From Lachnospiraceae bacterium (GTDB taxonomy: Bacteria; Bacillota_A; Clostridia; Lachnospirales; Lachnospiraceae), in assembly GCA_017522685.1 (NCBI GenBank), contig JAFWYN010000001.1, forward strand, positions 1 through 64,000: a stretch of 64,000 nt of DNA, given 5' to 3'. The position numbers and the translations under genes were made by a program. Position 1 is the stretch's first letter. Every line of letters begins with the position of its first letter. The notes under the pieces are model-generated. The model had not been told where the DNA came from. It made no database searches and worked only from the letters and a program-made list of their open reading frames with translations. Shown here in pieces: positions 44,284-51,974 of the stretch.

Positions 44284-44430
44284 TTGCAGAGAAAGGCTGT
44301 AAAAAAGATAAACTGCTTCAGGCAGAATGGTTATTATGAAGAAGATATAACCCTGTATACAAATGAGACAGGAAAAGAACCGTTGAATCAGAAAATGATA
44401 AGGAGTTTGATAGAGCGAAGACTAAACTAG
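44284..44430 (+). pseudogene. C-terminal remnant resembling the PD-(D/E)XK-like nuclease family
   Basis: An open segment of 48 codons, without ATG or RBS, reads VKKINCFRQNGYYEEDI, TLYTNETGKEPLNQK and MIRSLIERRLN before the stop. This matches, from memory, the last about 50 residues of the family to which the 13.36-14.05 kb gene belongs (a KL..Y..NGI.P...LI..YET...L....I..MI..YL pattern), that is, exactly the part that gene lacks. The frame is closed upstream by a stop near 44266. The rest of 44.22-44.53 kb shows nothing else. Confidence 0.45.
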
Positions 44431-44537
44431 GAAATATACTAATTTGATGGATGAAAAAACTAAAGAATTGTGTTAAAATATACGATAATAAGATATAGAG
44501 TTTATGGAAGAACTTTGTGATTTGGGAGGAAGCAAGG

Positions 44538-44822
44538 ATGCATTCAATCTATACTGATTTAAAGGTAAATAATGAAATAGAACTATGTGAAATAGAGGAT
44601 GGAGATTACAGAAAAGTTATAGAGAAGGAACTGTTAAAGAACCGCATCTCTTACTTTTTGCGTTGGCCCAAGAGAAGCATTTTCAGTAGGAAAAACACTT
44701 GCATCCTCTGTGTGCATGATGATGTTAAAGAATCTGCATCGGAGATTGTTCAGTCCATTTGTGATGAATTAGGTTATGCAGTGAGGTTTATGTATAAAAA
44801 GACCAAAAATGACTTCTTATAA
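44538..44822 (+). CDS. Small protein of unknown function
   Basis: 94 residues from ATG 44538, with GGGAGGA 7 nt upstream. The sequence YRKVIEKELLKNRISYFLRWPKRS followed by CILCVHDDVKESASEIVQSIC looks like a small alpha-beta fold. No family recognised. It is a stand-alone gene between the nuclease-family remnant and tRNA-Thr. Confidence 0.6.
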   Translation: MHSIYTDLKVNNEIELCEIEDGDYRKVIEKELLKNRISYFLRWPKRSIFSRKNTCILCVHDDVKESASEIVQSICDELGYAVRFMYKKTKNDFL

Positions 44823-44859
44823 ATATTATAATTTGTCTAAAAAATACATGCAATTTTTG

Positions 44860-44888
44860 TTGACAAAAGAAGAAAGCTCTGATACAAT
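44860..44888 (+). promoter_or_regulatory. Promoter of tRNA-Thr
   Basis: TTGACA at 44860 and TACAAT at 44883 with 17-bp spacing. Confidence 0.75.
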
Positions 44889-44917
44889 AGCATTTGTGAT
44901 TGGGGAAACCCAAACAT

Positions 44918-44990
44918 GCTGCTGTGGCTCAGTCGGTAGAGCGTCGCATTGGTAGTGCGGAGGTCACGGGTCCGATTCCCGTCAGCAGCT
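44918..44990 (+). tRNA. tRNA-Thr (GGT)
   Basis: Acceptor GCTGCTG / CAGCAGC is perfect, D-arm GCTC, anticodon stem TCGCA/TGCGG around TTGGTAG (anticodon GGT), T-arm ACGGG-TCCGATT-CCCGT. CCA is not directly encoded. A strong terminator follows. Confidence 0.95.
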
Positions 44991-45024
44991 TCCACGCTAG
45001 GCTAAAGCCGGGCAAAACGTGAAA

Positions 45025-45070
45025 GAAAAAGCAGGACATCAAGTTTACTTGAGAGTCCTGCTTTTTCTTT
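45025..45070 (+). terminator. Terminator of tRNA-Thr
   Basis: GAAAAAGCAGGAC pairs perfectly with GTCCTGCTTTTTC, with an inner CAAGT/ACTTG helix; T-rich tail. Confidence 0.9.
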
Positions 45071-45083
45071 TGCGTTTTATCGG

Positions 45084-45278
45084 GCGCAGCCCGTGATGAG
45101 GAGCGCCAGCTCCGAATCCCGGCGTTAGCCTAAGTATTATGCGGGAAGGCGCAGCCCGTGATGAGCAACGCCAGTTGCGAATCCCGGCGTTAGCCTAAGT
45201 GTAGAGAGAGAAGGCGCAGCCCGTGATGAGCAACGTCAGTTGCGAATCCCGGCGTTAGCCTGGTTGCCATGATAAGTA
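45084..45278. repeat. Three tandem 65-bp GC-rich repeats
   Basis: GCGCAGCCCGTGATGAG begins at 45084, 45149 and 45214, a period of exactly 65 bp. Each unit continues with a short inverted core (GCGCCAGCTCCG in unit 1; CAACGCCAGTTGCG or CAACGTCAGTTGCG in units 2 and 3) and CCCGGCGTTAGCCT. The last block is nearly the complement of TAGGCTAAAGCCGGG directly after tRNA-Thr. GC content is well above the surroundings. No gene is visible in 45.07-45.44 kb. Confidence 0.85.
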
Positions 45279-45287
45279 TTGAGTGCG

Positions 45288-45322
45288 GCTGCTGACGGGA
45301 ATCGGACCCGTGACCTCCGCAC
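45288..45322 (-). repeat. Inverted partial copy of tRNA-Thr 3' half
   Basis: 35 bp are an exact reverse complement of 44955-44989, covering the anticodon 3' stem, variable loop, T-arm and acceptor 3' strand of tRNA-Thr. It cannot form a tRNA. It looks like a leftover attachment site or the product of an inverted duplication. Confidence 0.85.
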
Positions 45323-45443
45323 GAATAAAGTAATAATCTGTTTATGCTATTATACTTATACATCCGCCAGGTTATTATTTTATAAGTTGAGAATATATGA
45401 TATAATTCATACAAGGTGGAAATGAGTTTACAAGGAGCCCAAT

Positions 45444-45917
45444 ATGCGACTGATAAATTATGATTTTGATGATTTGTATGCATTAATTGTATTTTTCAGA
45501 AATGATACAGATAAAATTGCAGAGTATGCAGAAGCAATCAAACAAATAATTGCCTGCTTAGAGGGGAAAAACGGAAAAAACGAATCTTCATGCAATACAA
45601 TTCGTAAAATATTGCAATATTATGTCAAGGAAGAAGAACCGGGTCTGTTTTGGATATGGGTAGAGAATATCTACACGGGGAATGTTTTTACTATGAAAAA
45701 TGGGGGATATTACCGTGTACTGGCGGCAGTATTTCGAGAAATGCTTGCCGGTATAGGAGATAATCAACGCTTGTGGTGCCTATGTGATGCAACCCACAAT
45801 CTGCCCATATTGCTGGTGGAATGTAAGGAACCGAAGAAGGGGATTATAACCATGATTCGGATTTATCAAGTACAGTATAACAAAGATTTTTTGGTAGAAG
45901 AATTGAAAGCGCTTTAA
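45444..45917 (+). CDS. Protein of unknown function
   Basis: 157 residues, ATG with AAGGAG upstream. Helical N-terminus (DDLYALIVFFRNDTDKIAEY), then a beta-rich middle with FWIWVENIYTGNVF and GGYYRVLAAVFREML. No signal peptide and no known motif. Size, acidity and company of small unknown genes resemble immunity-type proteins, but this is only an impression. Confidence 0.6.
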   Translation: MRLINYDFDDLYALIVFFRNDTDKIAEYAEAIKQIIACLEGKNGKNESSCNTIRKILQYYVKEEEPGLFWIWVENIYTGNVFTMKNGGYYRVLAAVFREMLAGIGDNQRLWCLCDATHNLPILLVECKEPKKGIITMIRIYQVQYNKDFLVEELKAL

Positions 45918-45965
45918 CAAGATAGTTTACCAATGCCATTTGGATGATAAGAAAAGGATATAACA

Positions 45966-46448
45966 ATGTTACAAAACACTATTGAAAATATGAGTAACTG
46001 GACCAAAATCACAGAATTCTCCGTGGGTGGTTTTCTTTGGATCGGCTATTCGAAAAAACAAACCCATAAACTGATATGCATTTCTTCGGAATATTCCTCA
46101 GTGGTGAATTGCGATACAGGAGAAATCGAAGAATGTGATGCAGAGTATGATGAAGAACAGTATATAGCTGTTTGCGACCGGTTCGAAGGGGAGGAGATAC
46201 CCATTTATGGACAATATGGCGGAGAACCAATCCTTACCACATTAGCCGGTGAAAGCATTCACGTTCGAGTGCAGGAAGAGATGTATGCAGGGAAAGTGGT
46301 GATGAGATATAAAATATATTGGAATACATCGCAATCCCATGCGGAAATCTATAACAATTACGGATACTATGTTTGTTCCTTCAGCTTGTGCGGTAATTAT
46401 TTCGTGCTGGCAGAGGATGCAGGAATTACAGTATATAAGAGAGGATAA
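45966..46448 (+). CDS. Protein of unknown function, beta-rich
   Basis: 160 residues, ATG with AAAGGAT upstream. The sequence alternates beta-strand-like segments (GGFLWIGYSKKQTHKLICIS, then YSSVVNCDTGEIEECDAEYD) and ends with CSFSLCGNYFVLAEDAGITV. This pattern is like small beta-propeller-like or immunity proteins. No family recognised. The Nudix gene follows 3 bp after its stop, so the two are probably cotranscribed. Confidence 0.6.
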   Translation: MLQNTIENMSNWTKITEFSVGGFLWIGYSKKQTHKLICISSEYSSVVNCDTGEIEECDAEYDEEQYIAVCDRFEGEEIPIYGQYGGEPILTTLAGESIHVRVQEEMYAGKVVMRYKIYWNTSQSHAEIYNNYGYYVCSFSLCGNYFVLAEDAGITVYKRG

Positions 46449-46451
46449 CCT

Positions 46452-46916
46452 ATGATTCATGTGAATGCAAGAGGGCTTATAATTCGAGAAGCGGAAGGCA
46501 AAAAGCAATTACTCATTCAGCTGAGAAAGAGAAAGGGCGAAGCGCAGGTGTATGAACTGCCCGGAGGCAGAATAAATGAATATGAAAGCATTGTAGAGGG
46601 TCTTAAGCGTGAAATACTGGAAGAAACCGGTTTGAAGATAACTGCAATCCGTGGTGAACGGGAGAAGATTATCACCAACGGGAAAAGTTTTACCATGGAA
46701 TGTATCAAGCCTTTTTCTGCTTATCAGACATTGGAGGGACCGGTAGATTCCTTTGGGATTCATTTTATTTGTGAAGCGGAAGGTGAACTGTTGACCACCG
46801 GTGATGATACGGCTGATATTCATTGGGCCTGTAGTGCAGAACTGCAAAAGCTTATTGATGAACATAAATTTTCAGAGATTGATTTGCCGGCGCTGTTAAT
46901 GTTTTTGAAGAATTAA
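46452..46916 (+). CDS. NUDIX hydrolase
   Basis: 154 residues with a good Nudix box: GGRINEYESIVEGLKREILE followed by ETGL, matching GX5EX7REUXEEXGU. It hydrolyses a nucleoside diphosphate linked to another moiety; the substrate cannot be read. The N-terminus MIHVNARGLIIREAEGKKQL is the usual first strand pair. Last gene of a small unit with the preceding unknown gene. Confidence 0.85.
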   Translation: MIHVNARGLIIREAEGKKQLLIQLRKRKGEAQVYELPGGRINEYESIVEGLKREILEETGLKITAIRGEREKIITNGKSFTMECIKPFSAYQTLEGPVDSFGIHFICEAEGELLTTGDDTADIHWACSAELQKLIDEHKFSEIDLPALLMFLKN

Positions 46917-46951
46917 TGTTAGGATTATTTTGTAAGGTCCGACTTGTATAG

Positions 46952-47146
46952 GATAAAGAGGCTGAACCCAATCCCCATTTACATGTGCATGTGAGACCGA
47001 GATATAAAAATGCTATTGAAATAAATAATCATTCGTACATGGATTCCGAGTTTGCACATCATTATGCTTTGCGAAAAGAGATTTTATTGACAAACGAAGA
47101 TAGAGAAGTATTGTATGAGTTAATGAAGAAACATTTTTCTCAGTAG
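46952..47146 (+). pseudogene. Truncated HIT-family hydrolase remnant
   Basis: An open segment without start codon, closed upstream by a stop at 46949, encodes EAEPNPHLHVHVRPRY and a C-terminus ending EVLYELMKKHFSQ. The HxHxH histidine-triad type motif and the following PRY are typical of Ap4A-hydrolase-like HIT proteins; the N-terminal half is missing. Confidence 0.7.
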
Positions 47147-47181
47147 AGGGGAGTAGAGTCTGCGTATGATAAGATGGTATT

Positions 47182-47427
47182 GGACATATATGTAAGAAAG
47201 TTGAGAATATATCCCAAAAAGGGGCTATTTGCATGATTTTAAGGCTGTTTTCGTCAGAATTGGATATATAGAAAAAAATACAGCTAATATGTCCACAAAA
47301 TAGGGCAAACCATGGATATTTTGGGAGGAATCTTTTGTATATGTCCAAAAAGCTTCAAAAAGTGTCTGATATATGCGAAAAAGGGGATTATTTTGGACAT
47401 TTTTGGTAGAAAAAATAGTATATGTCC
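47182..47427. repeat. Array 3: four TTGGACATA / TATGTCCAA pairs with symmetric spacing
   Basis: Forward cores GGACA, GGATA, GGATA, GGACA start at 47182, 47262, 47314 and 47395; reverse cores ATCCC, TGTCC, TGTCC, TGTCC start at 47211, 47290, 47342 and 47423. Forward-to-reverse distances are 29, 28, 28, 28 bp; pair-to-pair steps are 80, 52, 81 bp, the same layout as Array 2 with a different motif. Each pair again has a purine or A-tract at its centre. The remaining 47.43-47.66 kb holds only AT-rich sequence and the next gene's leader. Confidence 0.88.
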
Positions 47428-47664
47428 AAAGAAGAACCGGAGTTGGTGGTTAGCGTGTAGGTGGAGGCAATGGAAGCCGTGAGAGATGCGAGAGTCTATA
47501 CCATACATAAGATAGAGTCAGATAAATATATCCGATTTGTCATATATGTGCATGTCGACGTGTCGAAAATTGTAGATAATTGACGAAAAACACTTTTGCC
47601 CCTTCTCACAGGGGTAAAAGTATGGTATGATGATAAAAAATAAACAATAGTAAAGGAAGCCTGC

Positions 47665-47979
47665 ATGAAACAAGCAACCCGAATGATAAAGGATATTTTA
47701 AAGCTAAAGTATCCTGACAATGACTTTCACCTGAAGTATTACAAGACCAAAGATGAAATCGAGCTGTTTGATAAGTTGACTATTCTTTGTGAAAAAGGGA
47801 TTGATGTGGAGGAAGTGATTTCTCACATCAAAAAGTATGTATCCGGAATCGTAGTATATAAGACCGGTGAATTGGTACCTCCGATTGACAGAGGGGTGAA
47901 TAAAATGATTTCCATTGCCAGCTACAATTGGGTAGAGATGGCGGCATTGGAATATATTGAGGTGAAGACAGAGCTTTAG
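47665..47979 (+). CDS. Small protein of unknown function
   Basis: 104 residues, RBS AAAGGAAG and ATG. N-terminal basic helix (MKQATRMIKDILKLKYPDND), a helical middle (ELFDKLTILCEKGIDVEEVI) and a short C-terminal part with ISIASYNWVEMAALEYIEV. No recognised domain. The stop codon lies inside the terminator stem. Confidence 0.65.
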   Translation: MKQATRMIKDILKLKYPDNDFHLKYYKTKDEIELFDKLTILCEKGIDVEEVISHIKKYVSGIVVYKTGELVPPIDRGVNKMISIASYNWVEMAALEYIEVKTEL

Positions 47980-48012
47980 AATATGTAGAATATTCTAAAG
48001 CTTCTTTGTTTT
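47972..48012 (+). terminator. Terminator overlapping the 104-residue gene
   Basis: A 13-bp perfect stem AGCTTTAGAATAT / ATATTCTAAAGCT with loop GTAGA and a T-rich tail. Confidence 0.85.
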
Positions 48013-48042
48013 TTCTTCATAAATTCTTAAGGGGATATACAA

Positions 48043-48071
48043 TTGTCTGTATGCCGGAAACATGTTATAAT
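48043..48071 (+). promoter_or_regulatory. Promoter of the MoxR/VWA operon
   Basis: TTGTCT at 48043 and TATAAT at 48066 with 17-bp spacing, 33 bp before the first gene. Confidence 0.65.
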
Positions 48072-48103
48072 TTTATGGTAATCTGACGAAAGGGGCGGAC
48101 AGT

Positions 48104-50122
48104 ATGAATAAAAGAGCGGATAGAAAGAATTTATATAAAGTATTTCTTTTGCCATGTCTGATACTTTGCATGGTAGTTGTATTTGGTATGACTGCTTTGT
48201 CGGTACGAGCAGAAGGTAAGGGAGATGCTTTTTTTGTATGGCTGGATGTGCTGAGTGCGGATGAAACAGCCTATGAAATACAGGTAAATATAGAGAACGA
48301 AGGGAAGGACTGGGAAGGCATTGTGAGAGTTGTACCCTATGAAAGCTATCGCAAGGGTACTGCTTATGATACCGCGCTCAGTTTGCCGGAAGGCAGTAAA
48401 AAACAGTTTATTGTGAAGATACCCAGAATAAGCATGGAGGATGAAAACGGTACCCTGTTAGTTCATCTACTGGATACAAAGGACCGGGTAGTATTTGAGC
48501 AGGAATTTGTCCATTTGCTGAACGGTGGGATTTCGGCACTGAACATGGGTATTTTAAGTGATAATTATTCAGCACTGACCTATTTGGATATGGGAGGCAA
48601 TACTCTGCATTATTGGTCGGATGAATATCCCATCCGCCTGATGGAGTTGAATCAGATGACCTTGTCGGAAAATCTGGAGAAGCTGCAGTTCCTGGTGATT
48701 GATGAGTATAATACGGAGGTGCTGACTGATGAGGAAGTGGCGGCTGTTGGCGCATGGTGTGAAAAGGGGGGCATCCTGCTGATTGGTACAGGAGCATCCG
48801 TAGATAAGACTTTGGGAGGTTTGTCATACCGCTTGGTGGATGTGGAAAGCGACGGAACGGTGGTACAAGGGCTGGATTCCTCGCAGAATCGCTATATAGA
48901 TAGTTTTCAGTGGCAGATGCTGGACATGGTGGAGCTTCAGTATTTCGGGACATATTCTTATGAAATTATGTATACCACAGCAGCCGTGAACTATAATTGT
49001 CAAAACGGAGCAGTAGGTGTATTGCCTTATTCCCTGGTGGAGCTTGGTAAGCTGGGTAAAGATTTTTATGATGAATATTGGACAAGGGATGAGTTTATAA
49101 GAGGAATCCTGCAGGATTTGTCCTATATGTCCGTTGCCAGCAATAATTATCCCTACAGAGATGTGAAATACAATGTGGCAGATGGGATGCGTAGTATGCT
49201 TCGAGCCATCGGCGGTGTGAACAGTGAGCTGGATTTTGATTTGTTGAAGATATTAGTAATTGCTTATGTAATCGTGGTGGGACCGCTTCTTTATGTAATA
49301 TTAAAGACGGCAAAAAAACGTGAACTTTACTGGGTGGCTGTGCCGGTTACGGTTTGCGTGGGTGTACTTTTGATATATTTTGCCGGCCGTGGCTTTGAAG
49401 TAGTTAATACCAGAGCATTTACGGTAACTGTGGAGAATCTGGAGGATGTAAGCAAGAGTAAGAGTTATGTGTATGCTTATGATGCATCCCATGAAGAATG
49501 GATGGTTCAGATTGCGCAAGGCTATTCCTATGGAGGAAAGCTGGGCTATCATACCTATAATTATTCTGAGAAAGAGGGAGATTATGAGTGCCGCGTGCTC
49601 AAGGAAGGCGACCATCTGTCCATAGGGTCTGTACCGGAACAGAATTTTGAAGATTCCTACTTTATGCTGGGAAAGAGCAAAGATAGCAAACCCATGGAAG
49701 GTTCCTTCTATGGCAATCAGGTTTATGAGGATTATGATAAGCTTTACGGTACCGTAAACAATGATACCGCTTATGATTTCCCTTATTATGCCGTGGTTGT
49801 AGATAATCACTTGTTTGTGCTGGAGGATTTGAAGGCCGGAGAGACCGTGGATTTAAGCAGGGAAAGTATCCTGTATCATAATGCGGACAGGGATAATTAT
49901 TTCCAAAGATATCGTTATCAGTTTATACAGGATAAGTATTACAACGATAAGGATTATGACATATTGAGCGGTCTGGCAGCTTTGGGTGTGGGTGTGTATC
50001 ATATTCTGCCGGAAACAGAAGGCACTGAGGTGGTTCTGATTGGTCTGCTTTCGGGAACAACGGGGATTATTGATGACAATTGTAATGAGCTGGCGTTCAA
50101 ATGTGTGTATCAGATACAGTAG
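48104..50122 (+). CDS. Secreted membrane protein with GATase-like domain
   Basis: 672 residues. Signal sequence or anchor about 12-35, an Ig-like segment (about 40-140), then a domain resembling class I glutamine-amidotransferase folds in surface proteins (LNMGILSDNYSALTYLD; then VAAVGAWCEKGGILLIGTG). Two transmembrane helices lie at about 385-430 (ILVIAYVIVVGPLLYVILK), followed by an extracytoplasmic C-terminal domain. First gene of a seven-gene operon; the role is probably linked to the downstream ABC transporter and VWA protein at the envelope. Confidence 0.7.
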   Translation: MNKRADRKNLYKVFLLPCLILCMVVVFGMTALSVRAEGKGDAFFVWLDVLSADETAYEIQVNIENEGKDWEGIVRVVPYESYRKGTAYDTALSLPEGSKKQFIVKIPRISMEDENGTLLVHLLDTKDRVVFEQEFVHLLNGGISALNMGILSDNYSALTYLDMGGNTLHYWSDEYPIRLMELNQMTLSENLEKLQFLVIDEYNTEVLTDEEVAAVGAWCEKGGILLIGTGASVDKTLGGLSYRLVDVESDGTVVQGLDSSQNRYIDSFQWQMLDMVELQYFGTYSYEIMYTTAAVNYNCQNGAVGVLPYSLVELGKLGKDFYDEYWTRDEFIRGILQDLSYMSVASNNYPYRDVKYNVADGMRSMLRAIGGVNSELDFDLLKILVIAYVIVVGPLLYVILKTAKKRELYWVAVPVTVCVGVLLIYFAGRGFEVVNTRAFTVTVENLEDVSKSKSYVYAYDASHEEWMVQIAQGYSYGGKLGYHTYNYSEKEGDYECRVLKEGDHLSIGSVPEQNFEDSYFMLGKSKDSKPMEGSFYGNQVYEDYDKLYGTVNNDTAYDFPYYAVVVDNHLFVLEDLKAGETVDLSRESILYHNADRDNYFQRYRYQFIQDKYYNDKDYDILSGLAALGVGVYHILPETEGTEVVLIGLLSGTTGIIDDNCNELAFKCVYQIQ

Positions 50123-50136
50123 GGGAGGAGTAAGAA

Positions 50137-51075
50137 ATGTTAAAAATAAATGATTTGACGAAAAATTACGGCTCCTTTACGGCAGTGAATCATTTGAGTC
50201 TGCATATTCCGGAAGGCGAGCTGTTTGGCTTCGTGGGACCTAACGGGGCCGGCAAGACCACGACCATCCGCATTGTTTGCGGGTTGCTAAAGGCCAGCGG
50301 AGGCACGGTGGAAATCGGTGGTTCCAAGGCTGCACTGGGAAGTAAGGAAATGAAAAGAATGATTGGTTATGTACCGGATTTCTTTGGGGTATATGACAAT
50401 CTGAAGGTAAAGGAATATATGGATTTGTACGGCTCCATGTACAGTATGAATTCCAAGGAGATTGCCAAGCTTTCCGATGATTTGCTGGAGCTGGTGAATC
50501 TGACGGACAAGAAGGAATTTTTTGTGGATACTTTGTCCCGCGGTATGAAGCAGCGCCTTTGTGTGGCAAGGGCATTGCTTCACAATCCCCGGCTTTTGAT
50601 TCTGGATGAGCCCAACTCCGGTCTGGACCCCAGAGCCCGGGTGGAAATGAAGGAGCTTTTAAAGAATCTGCATTCCATGGGTAAAACCATTATTATCAGT
50701 TCCCATATTTTGTCCGAGCTGTCTGAAATGTGCAGCAGTATCGGCATTATGGACCATGGCAAGCTGGTGACAGCGGGCAATATGGAAAACATTATGCAGG
50801 GCATCATGGGGGATGTAAGTGGTGGTAAAAAAATACATATCCGCATCAGTGCGGGTATGGAAGCTGCGGTACGTATGATGAAGGAATACCCTCATGTGGT
50901 GGTGGAATCCGTGAGAGAGAATGAACTGATTATCGGCTATCAGGCTACGGATGAAGAAATATCTGCCTTAATCGGCAGACTGATACAAAGTCAGGTGGTA
51001 CTTACCGGCTTCTATCAGGAAGAGGGCAATCTGGAATCCCTGTTTATGCAGTTGACGGGAGGTGAGGAAGCATGA
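50137..51075 (+). CDS. ABC transporter ATP-binding protein
   Basis: 312 residues. Walker A GPNGAGKTTTIR, signature LSRGMKQRLCVARALLHNP, Walker B LLILDEPNSGLDP and the H-loop in ISSHILSEL are intact. C-terminal regulatory tail of the ABC-2/gliding type. RBS GGGGAGGAG. Its stop overlaps the permease start (ATGA), so the two form a coupled transporter. Confidence 0.95.
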   Translation: MLKINDLTKNYGSFTAVNHLSLHIPEGELFGFVGPNGAGKTTTIRIVCGLLKASGGTVEIGGSKAALGSKEMKRMIGYVPDFFGVYDNLKVKEYMDLYGSMYSMNSKEIAKLSDDLLELVNLTDKKEFFVDTLSRGMKQRLCVARALLHNPRLLILDEPNSGLDPRARVEMKELLKNLHSMGKTIIISSHILSELSEMCSSIGIMDHGKLVTAGNMENIMQGIMGDVSGGKKIHIRISAGMEAAVRMMKEYPHVVVESVRENELIIGYQATDEEISALIGRLIQSQVVLTGFYQEEGNLESLFMQLTGGEEA

Positions 51076-51974
51076 GAATCAACCCTATCGTAAAAAAAGA
51101 TTTGCAGGTAAGCTCCCGTAGTATGCGTCTTGCTTGGGGACTTTTCGGTTACGAAGCGATATTGGCCATAGCCTTTCTGTTGGCTATGCTGGTGATCCGT
51201 GAGGAAAGCAGAAGCTTATACGGAAGCGGTAATATATACAATTCCATGGTATATCTGTTCCCGGTGATTGGGATTTCGCAGCTTTGTATTATTGCGTTAA
51301 TTACACCGATTATCACAGCCTCTTCCATTTCGGGAGAGAAGGAAAGACAAACCTTTGATGTAATGTTGACCACAGCTATGTCGCCTTTTTCCATTGTATT
51401 TGGCAAGGTGACTTCGGCGGTAGTAAGGATTATGTTTTATGTGCTGGGAAGTTTGCCCATTATGGCGCTTTCTTTTATAGTAGGCGGTTTGGGCTGGAGT
51501 ACTTTGCTTTTGTATCTGTTGACAGTTTTGTTACTGGCAGTATTTTCCGGAAGTATCGGTATCTTTTGTTCGTCTATTTGCCGTAAGTCCATCACGGCAG
51601 TGATTTTGTCCTTTGTATTTTATTTTGTGGTATACGGTATGACTTTTCTGCCTTTATTACTTCGCTTTATCATGGGATATAGTGACGGTGGGGAGACATT
51701 ACTTGCATTGTTGTGGAATCCAGGCGCATTTTTTGAGGAATACTTTATGCTGACCATGACTGGACAGTCTCTTTTATCAGGTACCCATACCTTCGGAAAG
51801 GATGATGTGGGAGCTATCACTTACTGGTTGGTAAAAAATGAATTGTGGGTGTATGTATCCGCAGGATGTATATTGATTTTGACAGTAGTGTTTATGCTGA
51901 TGGCAGCATGGAAGGTGAATCCCATGCATAGTTCCGGCGGGCGCAAGCCGGGCAAGAGAAAGAAGGAGAACTAA
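51072..51974 (+). CDS. ABC-2 type transporter permease
   Basis: 300 residues with six hydrophobic segments, typical of ABC-2/GldF-like permeases: N-terminal KKDLQVSSRSMRL, the conserved ISGEKERQTFDVMLTTAMSP loop and four closing helices, ending in a basic tail. Works with the preceding ATPase. Overlaps the next gene by one base (TAATG). Confidence 0.9.
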   Translation: MRINPIVKKDLQVSSRSMRLAWGLFGYEAILAIAFLLAMLVIREESRSLYGSGNIYNSMVYLFPVIGISQLCIIALITPIITASSISGEKERQTFDVMLTTAMSPFSIVFGKVTSAVVRIMFYVLGSLPIMALSFIVGGLGWSTLLLYLLTVLLLAVFSGSIGIFCSSICRKSITAVILSFVFYFVVYGMTFLPLLLRFIMGYSDGGETLLALLWNPGAFFEEYFMLTMTGQSLLSGTHTFGKDDVGAITYWLVKNELWVYVSAGCILILTVVFMLMAAWKVNPMHSSGGRKPGKRKKEN

